Source of the DNA: an uncultured Prevotellaceae bacterium
GTDB lineage: Bacteria > Bacteroidota > Bacteroidia > Bacteroidales > Bacteroidaceae
DNA: 64,000 nucleotides
Assembly (NCBI GenBank): GCA_947176895.1
Contig: CAMWSK010000001.1
Location: forward strand, 1-64,000
Reading direction: 5' to 3'
Below the pieces are notes generated by a model that made no database searches, had not been told where the DNA came from, and saw only the letters and a program-made list of their open reading frames with translations. The position numbers and the translations under genes were made by a program. Shown in pieces: positions 35,039 to 45,696 of the stretch; position 1 is the stretch's first letter; every line of letters begins with the position of its first letter.

Positions 35039-36406
35039 ATGGAAGCAAAGAACGACATCATCGTAGCGCTGGAATTCGGCACCTCCTCCATCCGGGGAAT
35101 CGCCGGGCGTAAACGTCCGGATGGCAGTGTACAAATATTGGGTCTTGAAAAAGAAGAAGCCTTGGACAGCATACAAAAAGGCGTCATCTATAATATCGAC
35201 CGCACCACCTTGGCAATCCACAACATCGTGGCTCACTTGAGCGACAAGCTGGGCGTAAGAATCACCCGCGCCTATGTGGGACTGGCCGGTCAAAGCCTGC
35301 ACACCGAGCCCAACACCAACAAGCGCAATATGGAAACCACCGTGAAAATCACGCCTGAGCTGATTGACAATATGCTGGACATCAACCGCCAGACACAATA
35401 CATCGGGGCAGACATCCTTGACGTGGTGGTTCAGGAATACCTGGTGGGACAAAAACCTACAACCGACCCCGTAGGCATACAGTGCGACAGCATCGAGGCA
35501 CGCTTTCTTAACGTTGTGGCAAAGACCTCCATGCGAGAGAACATCGAAAAGTGTATGCGCAACGCCAACATGGGCATTGCCGATTTCATCATCTCGCCCC
35601 TGGCCTTGGCCGATGCCCTGCTCACCCCCACAGAGAAACGTTCGGGGTGTGCGCTGGTCGACTTCGGAGCCGGCACCACCACCATCTCTTACTATAAGGA
35701 GAACACCCTGCGCAAACTTGTCGTACTGCCCCTGGGTGGCGACACGATCACGGGAGACATCATGAACATCCTGCAGGTAGATCAGGAAGAAGCCGAGCGC
35801 ATGAAGCGGAAATACGGCCTGGCCTATGCACCCACCATGGTGGAACAACCCAAACAAATCCCCATCAGCAACGAGCGGGTCGCCGATGAAAACCAGTTGC
35901 TCGGCATCATCGCCGCACGGCAGGAAGAAATCGTGCTCAACGTGGGGAACCAGCTTAAAGATTTCATTCCCAACATGCTCTCGGGAATCATCACCACCGG
36001 AGGAGCCGCACAAATAGGAGACATGGCCACCGCCATCACCCAGCTCACGAAAATCACCCGCGTGAAGAATGCCCGCTCGCTTATCGTGAGCGCAGATGTG
36101 GCCGAAGGCGTTGTCGCTCCCCAAGGCACCAGCCTCGACACACTCATCGCCCTGCTGATGAAAGGAGAGGTGAGCTGCACGGAAGAGTTTGCCGTTGAAG
36201 GGGGAGAGACCACCACCGACACGGAAAAAGAGGAGGAGGTGGTGACCGGCGAACAGCAAACCGCCGACACACCGACCGAAGAGAAAGAAAAGCAGGAGGT
36301 CACCAAGAAGAAGAAGGAAAAGAAGACCAGCTTCTGGGGACGGGTGAAAAAAAGCGCGCAGAAAGCCATCGACGCCGTGACAAGCGGCGAGGAAGAAGAG
36401 GATTGA
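35039..36406 (+). CDS. ftsA: Cell division protein FtsA
   Basis: An actin-fold ATPase that tethers FtsZ to the membrane. VALEFGTSSIRGIAG is the phosphate-1 loop, ALVDFGAGTTTISYY the second, and ITTGGAAQIGDMA the adenosine region. At 455 residues it is longer than the usual 420. Residues about 383-435 form an acidic-then-basic low-complexity linker rich in Glu, Thr and Lys, ending in SFWGRVKKSAQKAIDAVTSG, which fits an amphipathic membrane-targeting helix. ftsZ follows after 41 bases. Confidence 0.95.
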   Translation: MEAKNDIIVALEFGTSSIRGIAGRKRPDGSVQILGLEKEEALDSIQKGVIYNIDRTTLAIHNIVAHLSDKLGVRITRAYVGLAGQSLHTEPNTNKRNMETTVKITPELIDNMLDINRQTQYIGADILDVVVQEYLVGQKPTTDPVGIQCDSIEARFLNVVAKTSMRENIEKCMRNANMGIADFIISPLALADALLTPTEKRSGCALVDFGAGTTTISYYKENTLRKLVVLPLGGDTITGDIMNILQVDQEEAERMKRKYGLAYAPTMVEQPKQIPISNERVADENQLLGIIAARQEEIVLNVGNQLKDFIPNMLSGIITTGGAAQIGDMATAITQLTKITRVKNARSLIVSADVAEGVVAPQGTSLDTLIALLMKGEVSCTEEFAVEGGETTTDTEKEEEVVTGEQQTADTPTEEKEKQEVTKKKKEKKTSFWGRVKKSAQKAIDAVTSGEEEED

Positions 36407-36447
36407 GAACGGCAACAAAAGGTAAAACATCAGTCAAACAACAGCAT

Positions 36448-37755
36448 ATGGCAGAACAAGATAAGAACAGCAACATGGGTTTTACCCCTCAGGAGGGAAT
36501 CGCCTTCACCGGGTTCCCCACCAGCAACCCCAGCATCATCAAGGTGATAGGCGTGGGAGGTGGTGGAGACAACGCCGTGAACCACATGTACAACGAGGGC
36601 ATTCATGATGTCACCTACGTGGTGGTGAACACCGACCGCAAAGCACTGCAAGACAGCCCCGTGCCCAACAAACTGCAACTGGGTCCCGGCTTGGGAGCAG
36701 GCAATATGCCCGAGAAAGGGCGCCAGCTGGCGCTGGAAAACGTGGACCAGATCAAGGAAATGCTCAACGACGGCACCCAAATGGTGTTCATCACCGCCGG
36801 CATGGGCGGAGGCACCGGCACCGGAGCATCCCCCGTGATTGCCCAATGCGCCCAAGAGATGGGGCTGCTCACCGTGGGCATCGTCACCATACCCTTCCTC
36901 TTCGAGTTGTCGAACAAAATAGACAAGGCTCTGGACGGCGTGGACGCACTCTCGCAACACGTGGATGCGTTGCTGGTGATCAACAACGAACGTCTGCGCA
37001 AGATCTATCCCGAACTCACCATCACCAACGCCTTTAAGAAGGCCGACGAGACGCTCACGGTGGCCGCCCGCAGCATCGCCGACATCATCAACATGCACGG
37101 AATCATCAACCTCGACTTCCAGGACGTGACCACCATCCTGAAAGACGGTGGCGTGGCCGTGATGAGCTCGGGCTATGGCGAGGGCGAAAACCGCGTGACC
37201 AAAGCCATCGAGGAAGCGCTGAAATCCCCCCTGTTGGGCAAGACCGACGTGTACAACAGCAAGAAGCTCCTGCTGAACATCTGCATCGGAGGAGGCGAAG
37301 GCGTGAACGAGCTGACCATCGAAGAGATGGGAGAGGTGAACGCATTCACAGAAAAATTCAACAACGTCATCGACCAGTTCAAATGGGGACTGAGCGTTGA
37401 CCCCGAATTGGGCGACAAGGTGAAGATCACCATTCTGGCCACAGGTTTCGGACTGGACAACGTAGACGACAGATACAAAGAGAAGAAAGCCCAGTCCACC
37501 AAGGAAGAGATTGACAACCTGCGCGACAAGGAAGACCGCCGCAACCGCATCTACGGCGACTCGGAGAACAACCACCAGCGCCCCCGCCCCCAGGTCTACC
37601 TGCTCCAACCGCAGGACATGAACAACGACGACCTCATCTCCAGCCTGGAGGCAAGCACCACCTACAACCGCAGCAAGAACGGGCTGGATCTGCTGCAAAA
37701 GAAATCGGAACAATCACAGGCTGAACCCGCAGAACACGAACAAGTTCCCGATTAA
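36448..37755 (+). CDS. ftsZ: Cell division protein FtsZ
   Basis: The tubulin-like GTPase that forms the Z ring. IGVGGGGDNAVNHM near the N terminus, the tubulin signature FITAGMGGGTGTGASPVIA near residue 112 and NIDKALDGVD-type T7-loop residues are present. The 435-residue length includes an acidic and Gln-rich C-terminal linker. The frame is open 15 codons further upstream, from a TTG inside the ftsA end, but the ATG at 36448 (MAEQDKNSN) is the natural start. A strong terminator follows 40 bases after the stop and closes the cluster. Confidence 0.97.
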   Translation: MAEQDKNSNMGFTPQEGIAFTGFPTSNPSIIKVIGVGGGGDNAVNHMYNEGIHDVTYVVVNTDRKALQDSPVPNKLQLGPGLGAGNMPEKGRQLALENVDQIKEMLNDGTQMVFITAGMGGGTGTGASPVIAQCAQEMGLLTVGIVTIPFLFELSNKIDKALDGVDALSQHVDALLVINNERLRKIYPELTITNAFKKADETLTVAARSIADIINMHGIINLDFQDVTTILKDGGVAVMSSGYGEGENRVTKAIEEALKSPLLGKTDVYNSKKLLLNICIGGGEGVNELTIEEMGEVNAFTEKFNNVIDQFKWGLSVDPELGDKVKITILATGFGLDNVDDRYKEKKAQSTKEEIDNLRDKEDRRNRIYGDSENNHQRPRPQVYLLQPQDMNNDDLISSLEASTTYNRSKNGLDLLQKKSEQSQAEPAEHEQVPD

Positions 37756-37795
37756 CCTATTCTGATTTTCTCCCAAGCCATCCGCTTGTTTCCAT

Positions 37796-37843
37796 AAAAG
37801 CACTGCAGCGAACCCAGGCCGGTTTGCCGCAGTGCTTTTTTTC
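37796..37843 (+). terminator. Rho-independent terminator after ftsZ
   Basis: AAGCACTGC and GCAGTGCTT (outer arms) plus an inner, nearly complete pairing of CGAACC with GGTTTG make a long stem, followed by seven T and more pyrimidines. It ends the 15-kb cluster. Confidence 0.88.
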
Positions 37844-37861
37844 TTCTTGATGTCTTCAAAA

Positions 37862-37942
37862 AAACATGCTCATGTTTTTGGAAAACATGTAACACGTTTT
37901 AAAAAAACATCCGCATGTATTTCCCGAAACATCCACATGTAT
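37862..37942. repeat. Palindromic repeat array E (centres GCTC, GTAAC, CCGC, CCAC)
   Basis: Sites are at 37862-37877, 37883-37899 (centre lengthened to five bases and one arm ACGTTT), 37905-37920 and 37927-37942, spaced 21-22 bp. The right arms of the last two read ATGTAT. The array lies between the convergent genes ftsZ and recO, after the ftsZ terminator. Confidence 0.82.
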
Positions 37943-37976
37943 TCTTTGAAATGCCCAAAGCCCGGAGAAGACATCC

Positions 37977-38035
37977 GCAAACAGCATGAAACACACTGCT
38001 TGCCCTATTCCGATTTCACCGAAACCCACTTAAAG
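37977..38035. repeat. Conserved flank of array E, homologous to the flank of array G
   Basis: This 59-bp stretch aligns without gaps to 57907-57965 beside array G, with about 46 identical positions by eye. The best part is GCAAAC-GCATGAAACACAC-GCTTG. Both copies lie on the same side of their arrays. It ends 10 bases before the recO stop codon. Confidence 0.75.
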
Positions 38036-38045
38036 AAAAGCCCGG

Positions 38046-38711
38046 TCAACTAAGCACTTCACGCAGGATGGCCATCGACCGAAGGTCGGGAAAACCGGCC
38101 ACATGACGGCGATAATAGGCATTAAGAGCATCCAACAGACGGGTCTTCTGGTCGCGCGTGAAACGAAAACGGTGCATGTTGTTGAAATCCATCCGCAGCA
38201 ACAACGGCACGAAAGGCTGCTCCTCAGGCGTCAGCATCGCACGGGCTTCCTCCTCCGTGGGCCAGATACCCAGGAAGCGGCTCAGATGCAACAACAGAGC
38301 CACGGGGAAGTTGACAAAACCCTGCGACGCCGCGTCCAGCCACAACAGGCTATGGTGAAGAAAGGCATACAGCGAAGCATTCGGACCCTCGTCACGCAAC
38401 GTATGAAAAAGGAACTCACCCAAAAACAGCGCGATTGTCTGCTTCAGCGGGTGATAGGGCAACGACGCATAAGGCTCGCACACATGCACCTCGGTAAGTT
38501 TCTGAAGCCTCACCCGCTCGCGATAGTCAAAATCAATCTCCAGGAGTGTCAGAGGCGAGAGCAAGACGTTCTTCATCACACTCTTGCGCTGGTTGGGCAC
38601 CCTGACCACAAAACTCAGTGCCCCGTATTGCTCTGTGAACACCTCCGAAATCAGACTCTTGTCGCTATATCGAATCGTATGCAGCACAACGCCGCGCGTT
38701 TTTACCATCAT
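38046..38711 (-). CDS. recO: DNA repair protein RecO
   Basis: RecO loads RecA on SSB-coated DNA in the RecFOR pathway. The protein starts MMVKTRGVVLHTIRYSDKSLISEVFTEQYG, the OB-fold start of the family, followed by RVPNQRKS and a helical C-terminal domain with AFLHHSLLWLD and FPVALLLHLSRFLGI. The frame is open 64 codons further upstream across the tRNA promoter region, but those residues are unlike RecO, so 38711 (or 38708) is chosen, giving 221 residues. The zinc-binding cysteines of some RecO proteins are absent. Confidence 0.9.
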   Translation of the reverse strand: MMVKTRGVVLHTIRYSDKSLISEVFTEQYGALSFVVRVPNQRKSVMKNVLLSPLTLLEIDFDYRERVRLQKLTEVHVCEPYASLPYHPLKQTIALFLGEFLFHTLRDEGPNASLYAFLHHSLLWLDAASQGFVNFPVALLLHLSRFLGIWPTEEEARAMLTPEEQPFVPLLLRMDFNNMHRFRFTRDQKTRLLDALNAYYRRHVAGFPDLRSMAILREVLS

Positions 38712-38799
38712 AACAGGCACTAAGGTAAAAAAAAGAGGCCAACCGCACAGCACATGGCCACTATTTCGCACTGAAAAATAAACTTTTTTACGAAAAGAC

Positions 38800-38830
38800 T
38801 TTGCCAAATGAAAGAAATAATCTAACTTTG
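38800..38830 (+). promoter_or_regulatory. Promoter for tRNA-Glu and rpsT
   Basis: TTTG (38800-38803) is followed after exactly 19 bases by TAACTTTG (38823-38830), a textbook Bacteroidota promoter. It is divergent from recO. Confidence 0.85.
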
Positions 38831-38908
38831 CACCCACAAATCGGCAGGCTGCACAATCCAACGATTTGGGATGGCAGTGCGCATTGTCCGCACAATCATC
38901 CATCGGCC

Positions 38909-38980
38909 GGTCCCTTCGTCTATCGGTTAGGACGAGAGATTTTCATTCTCTAAAGAGGAGTTCGACTCTCCTAGGGACTA
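38909..38980 (+). tRNA. tRNA-Glu (anticodon TTC)
   Basis: A full cloverleaf can be drawn: acceptor GGTCCCT/AGGGACT, D arm GTCT/GGAC, anticodon stem AGAGA/TCTCT around loop TTTTCAT (anticodon TTC), and T arm AGGAG/CTCCT around TTCGACT. The discriminator base is A and the CCA end is not encoded. It lies between a strong promoter and rpsT and is probably co-transcribed with it. Confidence 0.93.
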
Positions 38981-39014
38981 CAAAGGAAATAAAAATAAAA
39001 TATAGAATACCAAG

Positions 39015-39269
39015 ATGGCAAACCACAAATCATCTGTAAAGCGTATCCGTCAGGAGCAGAAGAGAAAGCTGCACAACCGCTACTACGCCAAGACTATGCG
39101 CAACGCTGTACGCAAACTGCGTGCCACTACCGACAAGGCCACCGCTGTTGAGCTGTACCCCGGCGTGCAGAAAGCTTTGGACAAGCTGGCCAAGGTTAAC
39201 ATCATCCACAAGAACAAGGCAGCTAACCTCAAGAGCAAGTTGGCTCTCTACATCCAGAAGTTGGCATAA
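39015..39269 (+). CDS. rpsT: 30S ribosomal protein S20
   Basis: The 84-residue, lysine- and arginine-rich protein starts [29 protein letters not shown], the standard S20 opening, and ends with [19 protein letters not shown], both helices that bind 16S rRNA. It follows tRNA-Glu by 34 bases under the same promoter and is closed by a terminator 26 bases after its stop. Confidence 0.97.
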   Translation: MANHKSSVKRIRQEQKRKLHNRYYAKTMRNAVRKLRATTDKATAVELYPGVQKALDKLAKVNIIHKNKAANLKSKLALYIQKLA

Positions 39270-39295
39270 GACACCACGGATAAGAAAAAAAACAC

Positions 39296-39330
39296 AAAGC
39301 GACAATCCTCATCGGATTGCCGCTTTTTTG
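39296..39330 (+). terminator. Rho-independent terminator after rpsT
   Basis: AAGCGACAATCC pairs with GGATTGCCGCTT with one mismatch around loop TCATC, followed by six T. Confidence 0.85.
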
Positions 39331-39353
39331 CTGTTTATTTTCCACCTCTTTTA

Positions 39354-39385
39354 TTGCCATTTCCGCCAAAAATTCACTATCTTTG
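39354..39385 (+). promoter_or_regulatory. Promoter for gyrB
   Basis: TTG (39354-39356) is followed after 21 bases by TATCTTTG (39378-39385), 36 bases before the gyrB ATG. Confidence 0.72.
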
Positions 39386-39388
39386 TAG

Positions 39389-41404
<2,016 letters not shown>

Positions 41405-41423
41405 GCATCGGTTCCGCAACAGG

Positions 41424-41472
41424 AAAAGAGCCGGCTTCGTGAGACATCACGTCACGAAGCCGGCTCTTTTCC
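41424..41472. terminator. Bidirectional terminator between gyrB and the SLOG-like gene
   Basis: A perfect 19-bp stem (41424-41442 with 41452-41470) encloses a 9-base loop. It begins with AAAA and ends with TTTT, so it can stop gyrB from the left and the convergent gene from the right. Confidence 0.92.
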
Positions 41473-41498
41473 TTACATACATGTGATGGTGCCGACGA

Positions 41499-42014
41499 CT
41501 ATTTCAACACCACCACATTTCTCCGCCCGCACAGCTGACGAAACAACTTCCCGTTGGGACGCAAATAGCCCACGACCACCCGTGACGCCTTATCCAGCAT
41601 CCAGAGGTTGCGCCTGCGGGCATTCACACTTGTGGCCACACAGTCCTCACCATCGTCATTTACAGACACCACAAGAAGCCTGTCGGCCTCAAGGGCCTCC
41701 CTTACAGGAAAATCATGAAGCATCATGGCCAACTCGTCCATATCCGCAGGCAAGGCTTCGGCAAGAACTATGGCCACAGGAATCTCATGCTCCAGCAACA
41801 GCCGCATCACAAAGCGCTCCATACCGGCAAGGCATCCCACCAACACGCAGCCGGAGTGCTTGTCAAGCGACTTCACCCATCTGCGCACAGAGGCGAACGC
41901 ATCATCCGACGACCGAGCGCCGGAGCAAAGAAAAGCCGTCAGCCGTTTGTCCAGAAGCGTCGGATTACCCACCATCCGGGGATGAAAAGACAAGAAGGAG
42001 CAGTCGTCTTTCAT
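41499..42014 (-). CDS. Small DprA/SLOG-like Rossmann protein
   Basis: The 171-residue protein resembles the nucleotide-binding half of DprA/Smf-type proteins: GNPTLLDKRLTAFLCS at the start, a central HSGCVLVGCLAGMERFVMRLLLEHEIPVAIVLAEALP that looks like the SGxxxGxD...LL..PVIxVLA block in altered form, and LEADRLLVVS. The DNA-binding parts of full DprA are missing. The function is unknown; a ligand-binding role is possible. It stands alone, convergent with gyrB and divergent from the kinase gene. Confidence 0.55.
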   Translation of the reverse strand: MKDDCSFLSFHPRMVGNPTLLDKRLTAFLCSGARSSDDAFASVRRWVKSLDKHSGCVLVGCLAGMERFVMRLLLEHEIPVAIVLAEALPADMDELAMMLHDFPVREALEADRLLVVSVNDDGEDCVATSVNARRRNLWMLDKASRVVVGYLRPNGKLFRQLCGRRNVVVLK

Positions 42015-42117
42015 ACTTTTTTCACTTTGGTTCGGCTAAGATACAACATTTCTTTGGTAATAAAGTTCATCATTATCCAAAAACTCTTAAAGATGTGGTT
42101 TTTGCAGAAAAAAACAT

Positions 42118-42125
42118 TAACTTTG
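42118..42125 (+). promoter_or_regulatory. Promoter -7 box for the kinase-nhaA operon
   Basis: TAACTTTG lies 69 bases before the ATG at 42195; the leader is about 65 bases long. No perfect -33 TTG is seen. Confidence 0.6.
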
Positions 42126-42194
42126 CACTCATACGAACAACACGAAACACGAAAACCAATCCGAAAAATCCTATTACAAACCCCTATCAATATC

Positions 42195-43301
42195 ATGAAA
42201 CAAGAAGAACTTAACCACATCGTGTCACTCTTCAACATCCGTGGCACCGTAGCAACCATCAAGCCTTTGGGCGAAGGTCTCATCAACGACACACTCAAGG
42301 TGAACACCGCCGAAGACGACGCACCCGACTATGTGCTGCAGCGCGTGAACACCAACGTGTTCCCCGATGTTGACATGGTGATGCGCAACATCCATGCCGT
42401 CACCACACACATACGCAAGAAACTGGAGGCTGCCGGCGAAGAGGATATCGACCGCAAGGTGTTGCAGTTCGTTCCCTCTAAGGAAGACAGTGCCAAACTC
42501 TACGTCATCGTGGACGGCCAATATTGGCGTATGATGGTCTTCGTGCCCGATGCCATCACCAAACAGGCGGTGAACGCCGAAAGCAGCCGTGCTGCGGGCA
42601 AGGCCTTCGGCAACTTCCAGGCCATGCTGGCAGACATCCCCGTGCAACTGGGTGAGACCATCAAGGATTTCCACAACATGGAGTTCCGCCTGCAACAGTT
42701 ACGCGAAGTGATTGAGAAAGACCCTGCCGGTCGCGTGAAAGAGCCTCAGGTACAGCAGATGCTGGCCGAAATCAACAAACACGTCGACGAGATGTGCAAG
42801 GCCGAGCGTCTGGGACGCGAAGGCAAGTTGCCCAAACGCGTGTGCCACTGCGACACCAAAGTAAACAACATGATGTTCGATGACAAGGACAATGTGCTCT
42901 GCGTTATCGACCTTGATACCGTGATGCCCAACTTCATCTTCTCGGACTATGGCGACTTCCTGCGCACGGGCGCCAACTTCGTGGCCGAGGACGACCCCGA
43001 TATGAAGTCCGTAGGTTTCAACATGGACATCTTCAAGGCTTTCACCGAGGGATATCTGGCAAGCGCCAAAGGCTTCCTTACTCCCATCGAGACAGAAAAC
43101 CTTCCCTATGCCGCCGCCCTCTTCCCCTACATGCAGTGTGTACGCTTCCTGTGGGACTATCTCAACGGCGACAAATACTGGAAATGCCAATATCCCGAGC
43201 ACAACTTCGTTCGTGCCAACAACCAACTGCACCTGTTCCTCAGCATCGAGAACCACCTGCCCGAGATGACAGACTTTGTGCAGTCTTGTCTTAACAAATA
43301 A
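42195..43301 (+). CDS. APH-fold sugar kinase, N-acetylhexosamine 1-kinase (NahK)-like
   Basis: A 368-residue kinase of the aminoglycoside phosphotransferase fold. GEGLINDTLKV is the nucleotide loop, HCDTKVNNMMFD the HxDxxxxN catalytic loop (His-Cys-Asp) and VIDLDTVMP the metal-binding Asp. Family relatives in Bifidobacterium (NahK) phosphorylate GlcNAc/GalNAc, and Bacteroides homologues have been labelled mucin desulfatase. The specific sugar is inferred. The frame is open 160 codons upstream through antisense of the SLOG-like gene; ATG 42195 (MKQEELNHIV) is the real start. nhaA follows after 9 bases. Confidence 0.82.
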   Translation: MKQEELNHIVSLFNIRGTVATIKPLGEGLINDTLKVNTAEDDAPDYVLQRVNTNVFPDVDMVMRNIHAVTTHIRKKLEAAGEEDIDRKVLQFVPSKEDSAKLYVIVDGQYWRMMVFVPDAITKQAVNAESSRAAGKAFGNFQAMLADIPVQLGETIKDFHNMEFRLQQLREVIEKDPAGRVKEPQVQQMLAEINKHVDEMCKAERLGREGKLPKRVCHCDTKVNNMMFDDKDNVLCVIDLDTVMPNFIFSDYGDFLRTGANFVAEDDPDMKSVGFNMDIFKAFTEGYLASAKGFLTPIETENLPYAAALFPYMQCVRFLWDYLNGDKYWKCQYPEHNFVRANNQLHLFLSIENHLPEMTDFVQSCLNK

Positions 43302-43310
43302 AATACAACC

Positions 43311-44693
43311 ATGAGGACGTCCTACGCTTTCGCGATTTTCCTGAAGAAGCACATCACCTCCAGTGTATTGCTGCTGATTGCAACCATAGCAGCACTGGTC
43401 CTGGCCAACACCTGCGCAAGAGACTTTTACCAAAATCTATGGTTAGCTCCTGTAAACATTGGCATTGGGGGATTCAATCTTTTGAGCCATGGAGGTCGTC
43501 CTCTCACACTGGGGGGCTTCATTAACGACGCCCTCATGGCGGTCTTCTTCCTCAGCGTAGGACTGGAGATAAAACGCGAGATGCTTTGCGGCGAATTGTC
43601 AAGTCCCAAGAAAGCCTTGGCACCGGTGATCGGAGCCTGCGGCGGCATGCTCATGCCCGTCGTGGTCTTCGGGCTGCTATGCCCGGACAATCCCGATATG
43701 CAACGAGGAATAGCCATACCTATGGCTACGGATATCGCTTTCTCATTGGGATGTCTCAGCATTTTCTACAAACGATGCCCCGTAGCCCTCAAGATGTTTC
43801 TGGCGGCCTTGGCTGTAGCTGACGACCTTGGCGGCATCATCGTCATCGCCATCCGTTATACCGAGCACCTCAGCTTTCTGCACCTGGGTATCGCCGCAGC
43901 CATTGTCGCCGTACTGCTCATGGGCAACAAATACAACATCCGAGCCAAGAGTTTCTATCTCTCGATGGGTATTGTGCTATGGTACTTCACGCTCAACAGC
44001 GGCATCCATTCCACCATCGCAGGCGTGGTGCTCGCCTTCTGCATCCCGGCCAACCTGCCCGACGGCACGAAGAAATACATCAAACGCATCACCGATGACA
44101 TGAAGAAATTCCCGGTGCTGGAGGCAACAGACAAACCCGTGGTGCTCAGTCACGAGGAACTCTCAACGCTGAAACATGTGGAAACAGCCAGCGACCACCT
44201 CATCAGTCCCTTGCAGGATATTGAGGATAACCTGGGCAATATGGTCAACTTCTTCATCATCCCTCTCTTTGCCTTTGCCTCGGCAGGTGTCGACTTCACG
44301 GGAATGACGCCGATGAACCTTTTCAGCGGCGTGGGAATATCCGTATTCCTCGGCCTGCTGTTGGGTAAATTCACCGGAGTGTTTACGATTTCGTGGATAT
44401 GTATCAAGCTCGGCATCATACAGATGCCCCGCCATGCCACTTGGGCTTCCTTTGCCAGCATCTGCATGATTTGCGGCATCGGGTTCACCGTGAGCATGTT
44501 CATGGCCAACCTGAGCTATCCCGCCCACATGGGAGCGCAGTTCGTTCCTCTGCTGAACGATGCCAAGCTGGGTATCCTGGGAGGCAGCGTGGCCAGTGCT
44601 ATCGTGGGCTGCATCATGCTCCACTTCACATTGCCGTCGGAGAAAGAACTGGCCCGGCTGAAAGCTGAAGACGAAGCGGCCGAACACTGCTAA
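43311..44693 (+). CDS. nhaA: Na+/H+ antiporter NhaA
   Basis: A 460-residue antiporter with about twelve membrane helices that exports Na+ in exchange for H+. Diagnostic blocks are NDALMAVFFLSVGLEIKREML, GIAIPMATDIAFSLGCLS (the helix-4 unwound TDIAF) and LAVADDLGGIIVIA (the paired aspartates of helix 5). It also has FALASAGVDF-like FAFASAGVDF and ASICMICGIGFTVSMFMANL. It is co-transcribed with the sugar kinase and is followed by a perfect hairpin terminator. Confidence 0.96.
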   Translation: MRTSYAFAIFLKKHITSSVLLLIATIAALVLANTCARDFYQNLWLAPVNIGIGGFNLLSHGGRPLTLGGFINDALMAVFFLSVGLEIKREMLCGELSSPKKALAPVIGACGGMLMPVVVFGLLCPDNPDMQRGIAIPMATDIAFSLGCLSIFYKRCPVALKMFLAALAVADDLGGIIVIAIRYTEHLSFLHLGIAAAIVAVLLMGNKYNIRAKSFYLSMGIVLWYFTLNSGIHSTIAGVVLAFCIPANLPDGTKKYIKRITDDMKKFPVLEATDKPVVLSHEELSTLKHVETASDHLISPLQDIEDNLGNMVNFFIIPLFAFASAGVDFTGMTPMNLFSGVGISVFLGLLLGKFTGVFTISWICIKLGIIQMPRHATWASFASICMICGIGFTVSMFMANLSYPAHMGAQFVPLLNDAKLGILGGSVASAIVGCIMLHFTLPSEKELARLKAEDEAAEHC

Positions 44694-44709
44694 AGCTAAA
44701 GAAAGAACA

Positions 44710-44758
44710 CTAAGAAAGCGGCGAAGCTCCAAGAGGAACTTCGCCGCTTTCTTAGTCT
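44710..44758. terminator. Terminator after nhaA
   Basis: A perfect 17-bp stem (44710-44726 with 44739-44755) with a 12-base loop contains AAGAAAGC/GCTTTCTT arms. It can act for nhaA and perhaps also for the convergent relic genes. Confidence 0.85.
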
Positions 44759-44850
44759 CTATTCATTTGTGCGAAAACTTGTTTTTGGCTGATGCAACCG
44801 GAACCTAAGAGTACGTGAACCGGAGTAAGAACGAATCTATCGCAAGATGG

Positions 44851-45696
44851 TCAGAACTGCACGCAGAACACCGTTTCCCCATCCTTATCCGTGTGGAGCG
44901 AGAAGGCGAAATTATGACGAGTGAGCACCTCATGCACCAGCATGAGCCCCAGACCTTGCCCATCCGGCTTGGTGGAATGGAAGGGAGTGAAAAGGTTCTG
45001 CTCCTCTTCGGGGGAAATGCCTCTGCCATGGTCCACCACTTGCAGCGAGGCGGGCTTGTCGCAGACACGCACCTTGATGCCGCTCCCCCGGGGACTGCTC
45101 TCGCAGGCATTCTTCACCACATTGATGACCACCTGCTCCATCAGCGTGGTGTCCATCATCGCCTCCACGGGCTTCGAGCACAATTCCAACTCCAACCCGA
45201 TACCGAAACCGGAACACATCGACTCCAGAAAACGTTGCATCGAGAGCACGAAATCCTGCACAACCACTCGTTGACGCGTAGGCTCGGGCACTCTCACCAC
45301 ATCGGCCAGACGAGTCACGAAGCGGCTCATCTGCAGATAACGGCGGGTGCATGTCTCCAGCATGTCGCCTTGCTCGGCATCGGAGGCCGTCTGCCGCAGC
45401 AGATCCAGAATGCTTACCGTGCCGGCCAGCGTGTTGTTCACCTCGTGGCTGATCATGCGTATGGCGCGTCCGTAAGCCTCACGCTCGGCCTTGCGCACCT
45501 CGTCGGACAAGCTTTCGATTAAAAGGAAAGGATGGTGGAATCCCCTGTCCAGGAAGGTGAGGTGGCTCACCCGCAATATACGCCGTCCGCTTTGCCGTAT
45601 GACCTGCGCCTGTCCCCGTGGCACACCAGCAGAGGCACGTCCTCGCGGAACGTATGTTCGCGCACCATCAGGGGCAGGTTGGCGTTGGTGGCGCAC
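44851..45696 (-). pseudogene. Histidine kinase relic lacking its sensor half
   Basis: From about 45620 downward the frame encodes a histidine kinase core. LDRGFHHPFLLIESLSDEVRKAEREAYGRAIRMISHEVNN carries the phospho-acceptor His. VINVVKNACESS (N box), QVVDHGRGISPEE (G1) and GQGLGLMLVHEVL (G2) form the ATPase domain, and the C terminus is complete. The N-terminal sensor and membrane parts are missing. The first 25-30 residues of the open frame are out-of-frame DNA of the adjoining regulator fragment. The kinase was therefore fused onto the regulator by deletion, with a frameshift. It lacks a plausible start, so a relic is the best reading. Confidence 0.75.

Noticed and set aside
37832-38053. 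73-codon frame after ftsZ
   Set aside because: It translates the terminator T-run and array E repeats, with no independent support.
38712-38903. 64-codon N-terminal extension of RecO
   Set aside because: It runs across the tRNA-Glu promoter region, and the family start MVKTRGVVLHT begins at 38708-38711.
41715-42194. 160-codon N-terminal extension of the sugar kinase
   Set aside because: It covers the antisense of the SLOG-like gene and the promoter of the kinase; family homology starts at the ATG at 42195.
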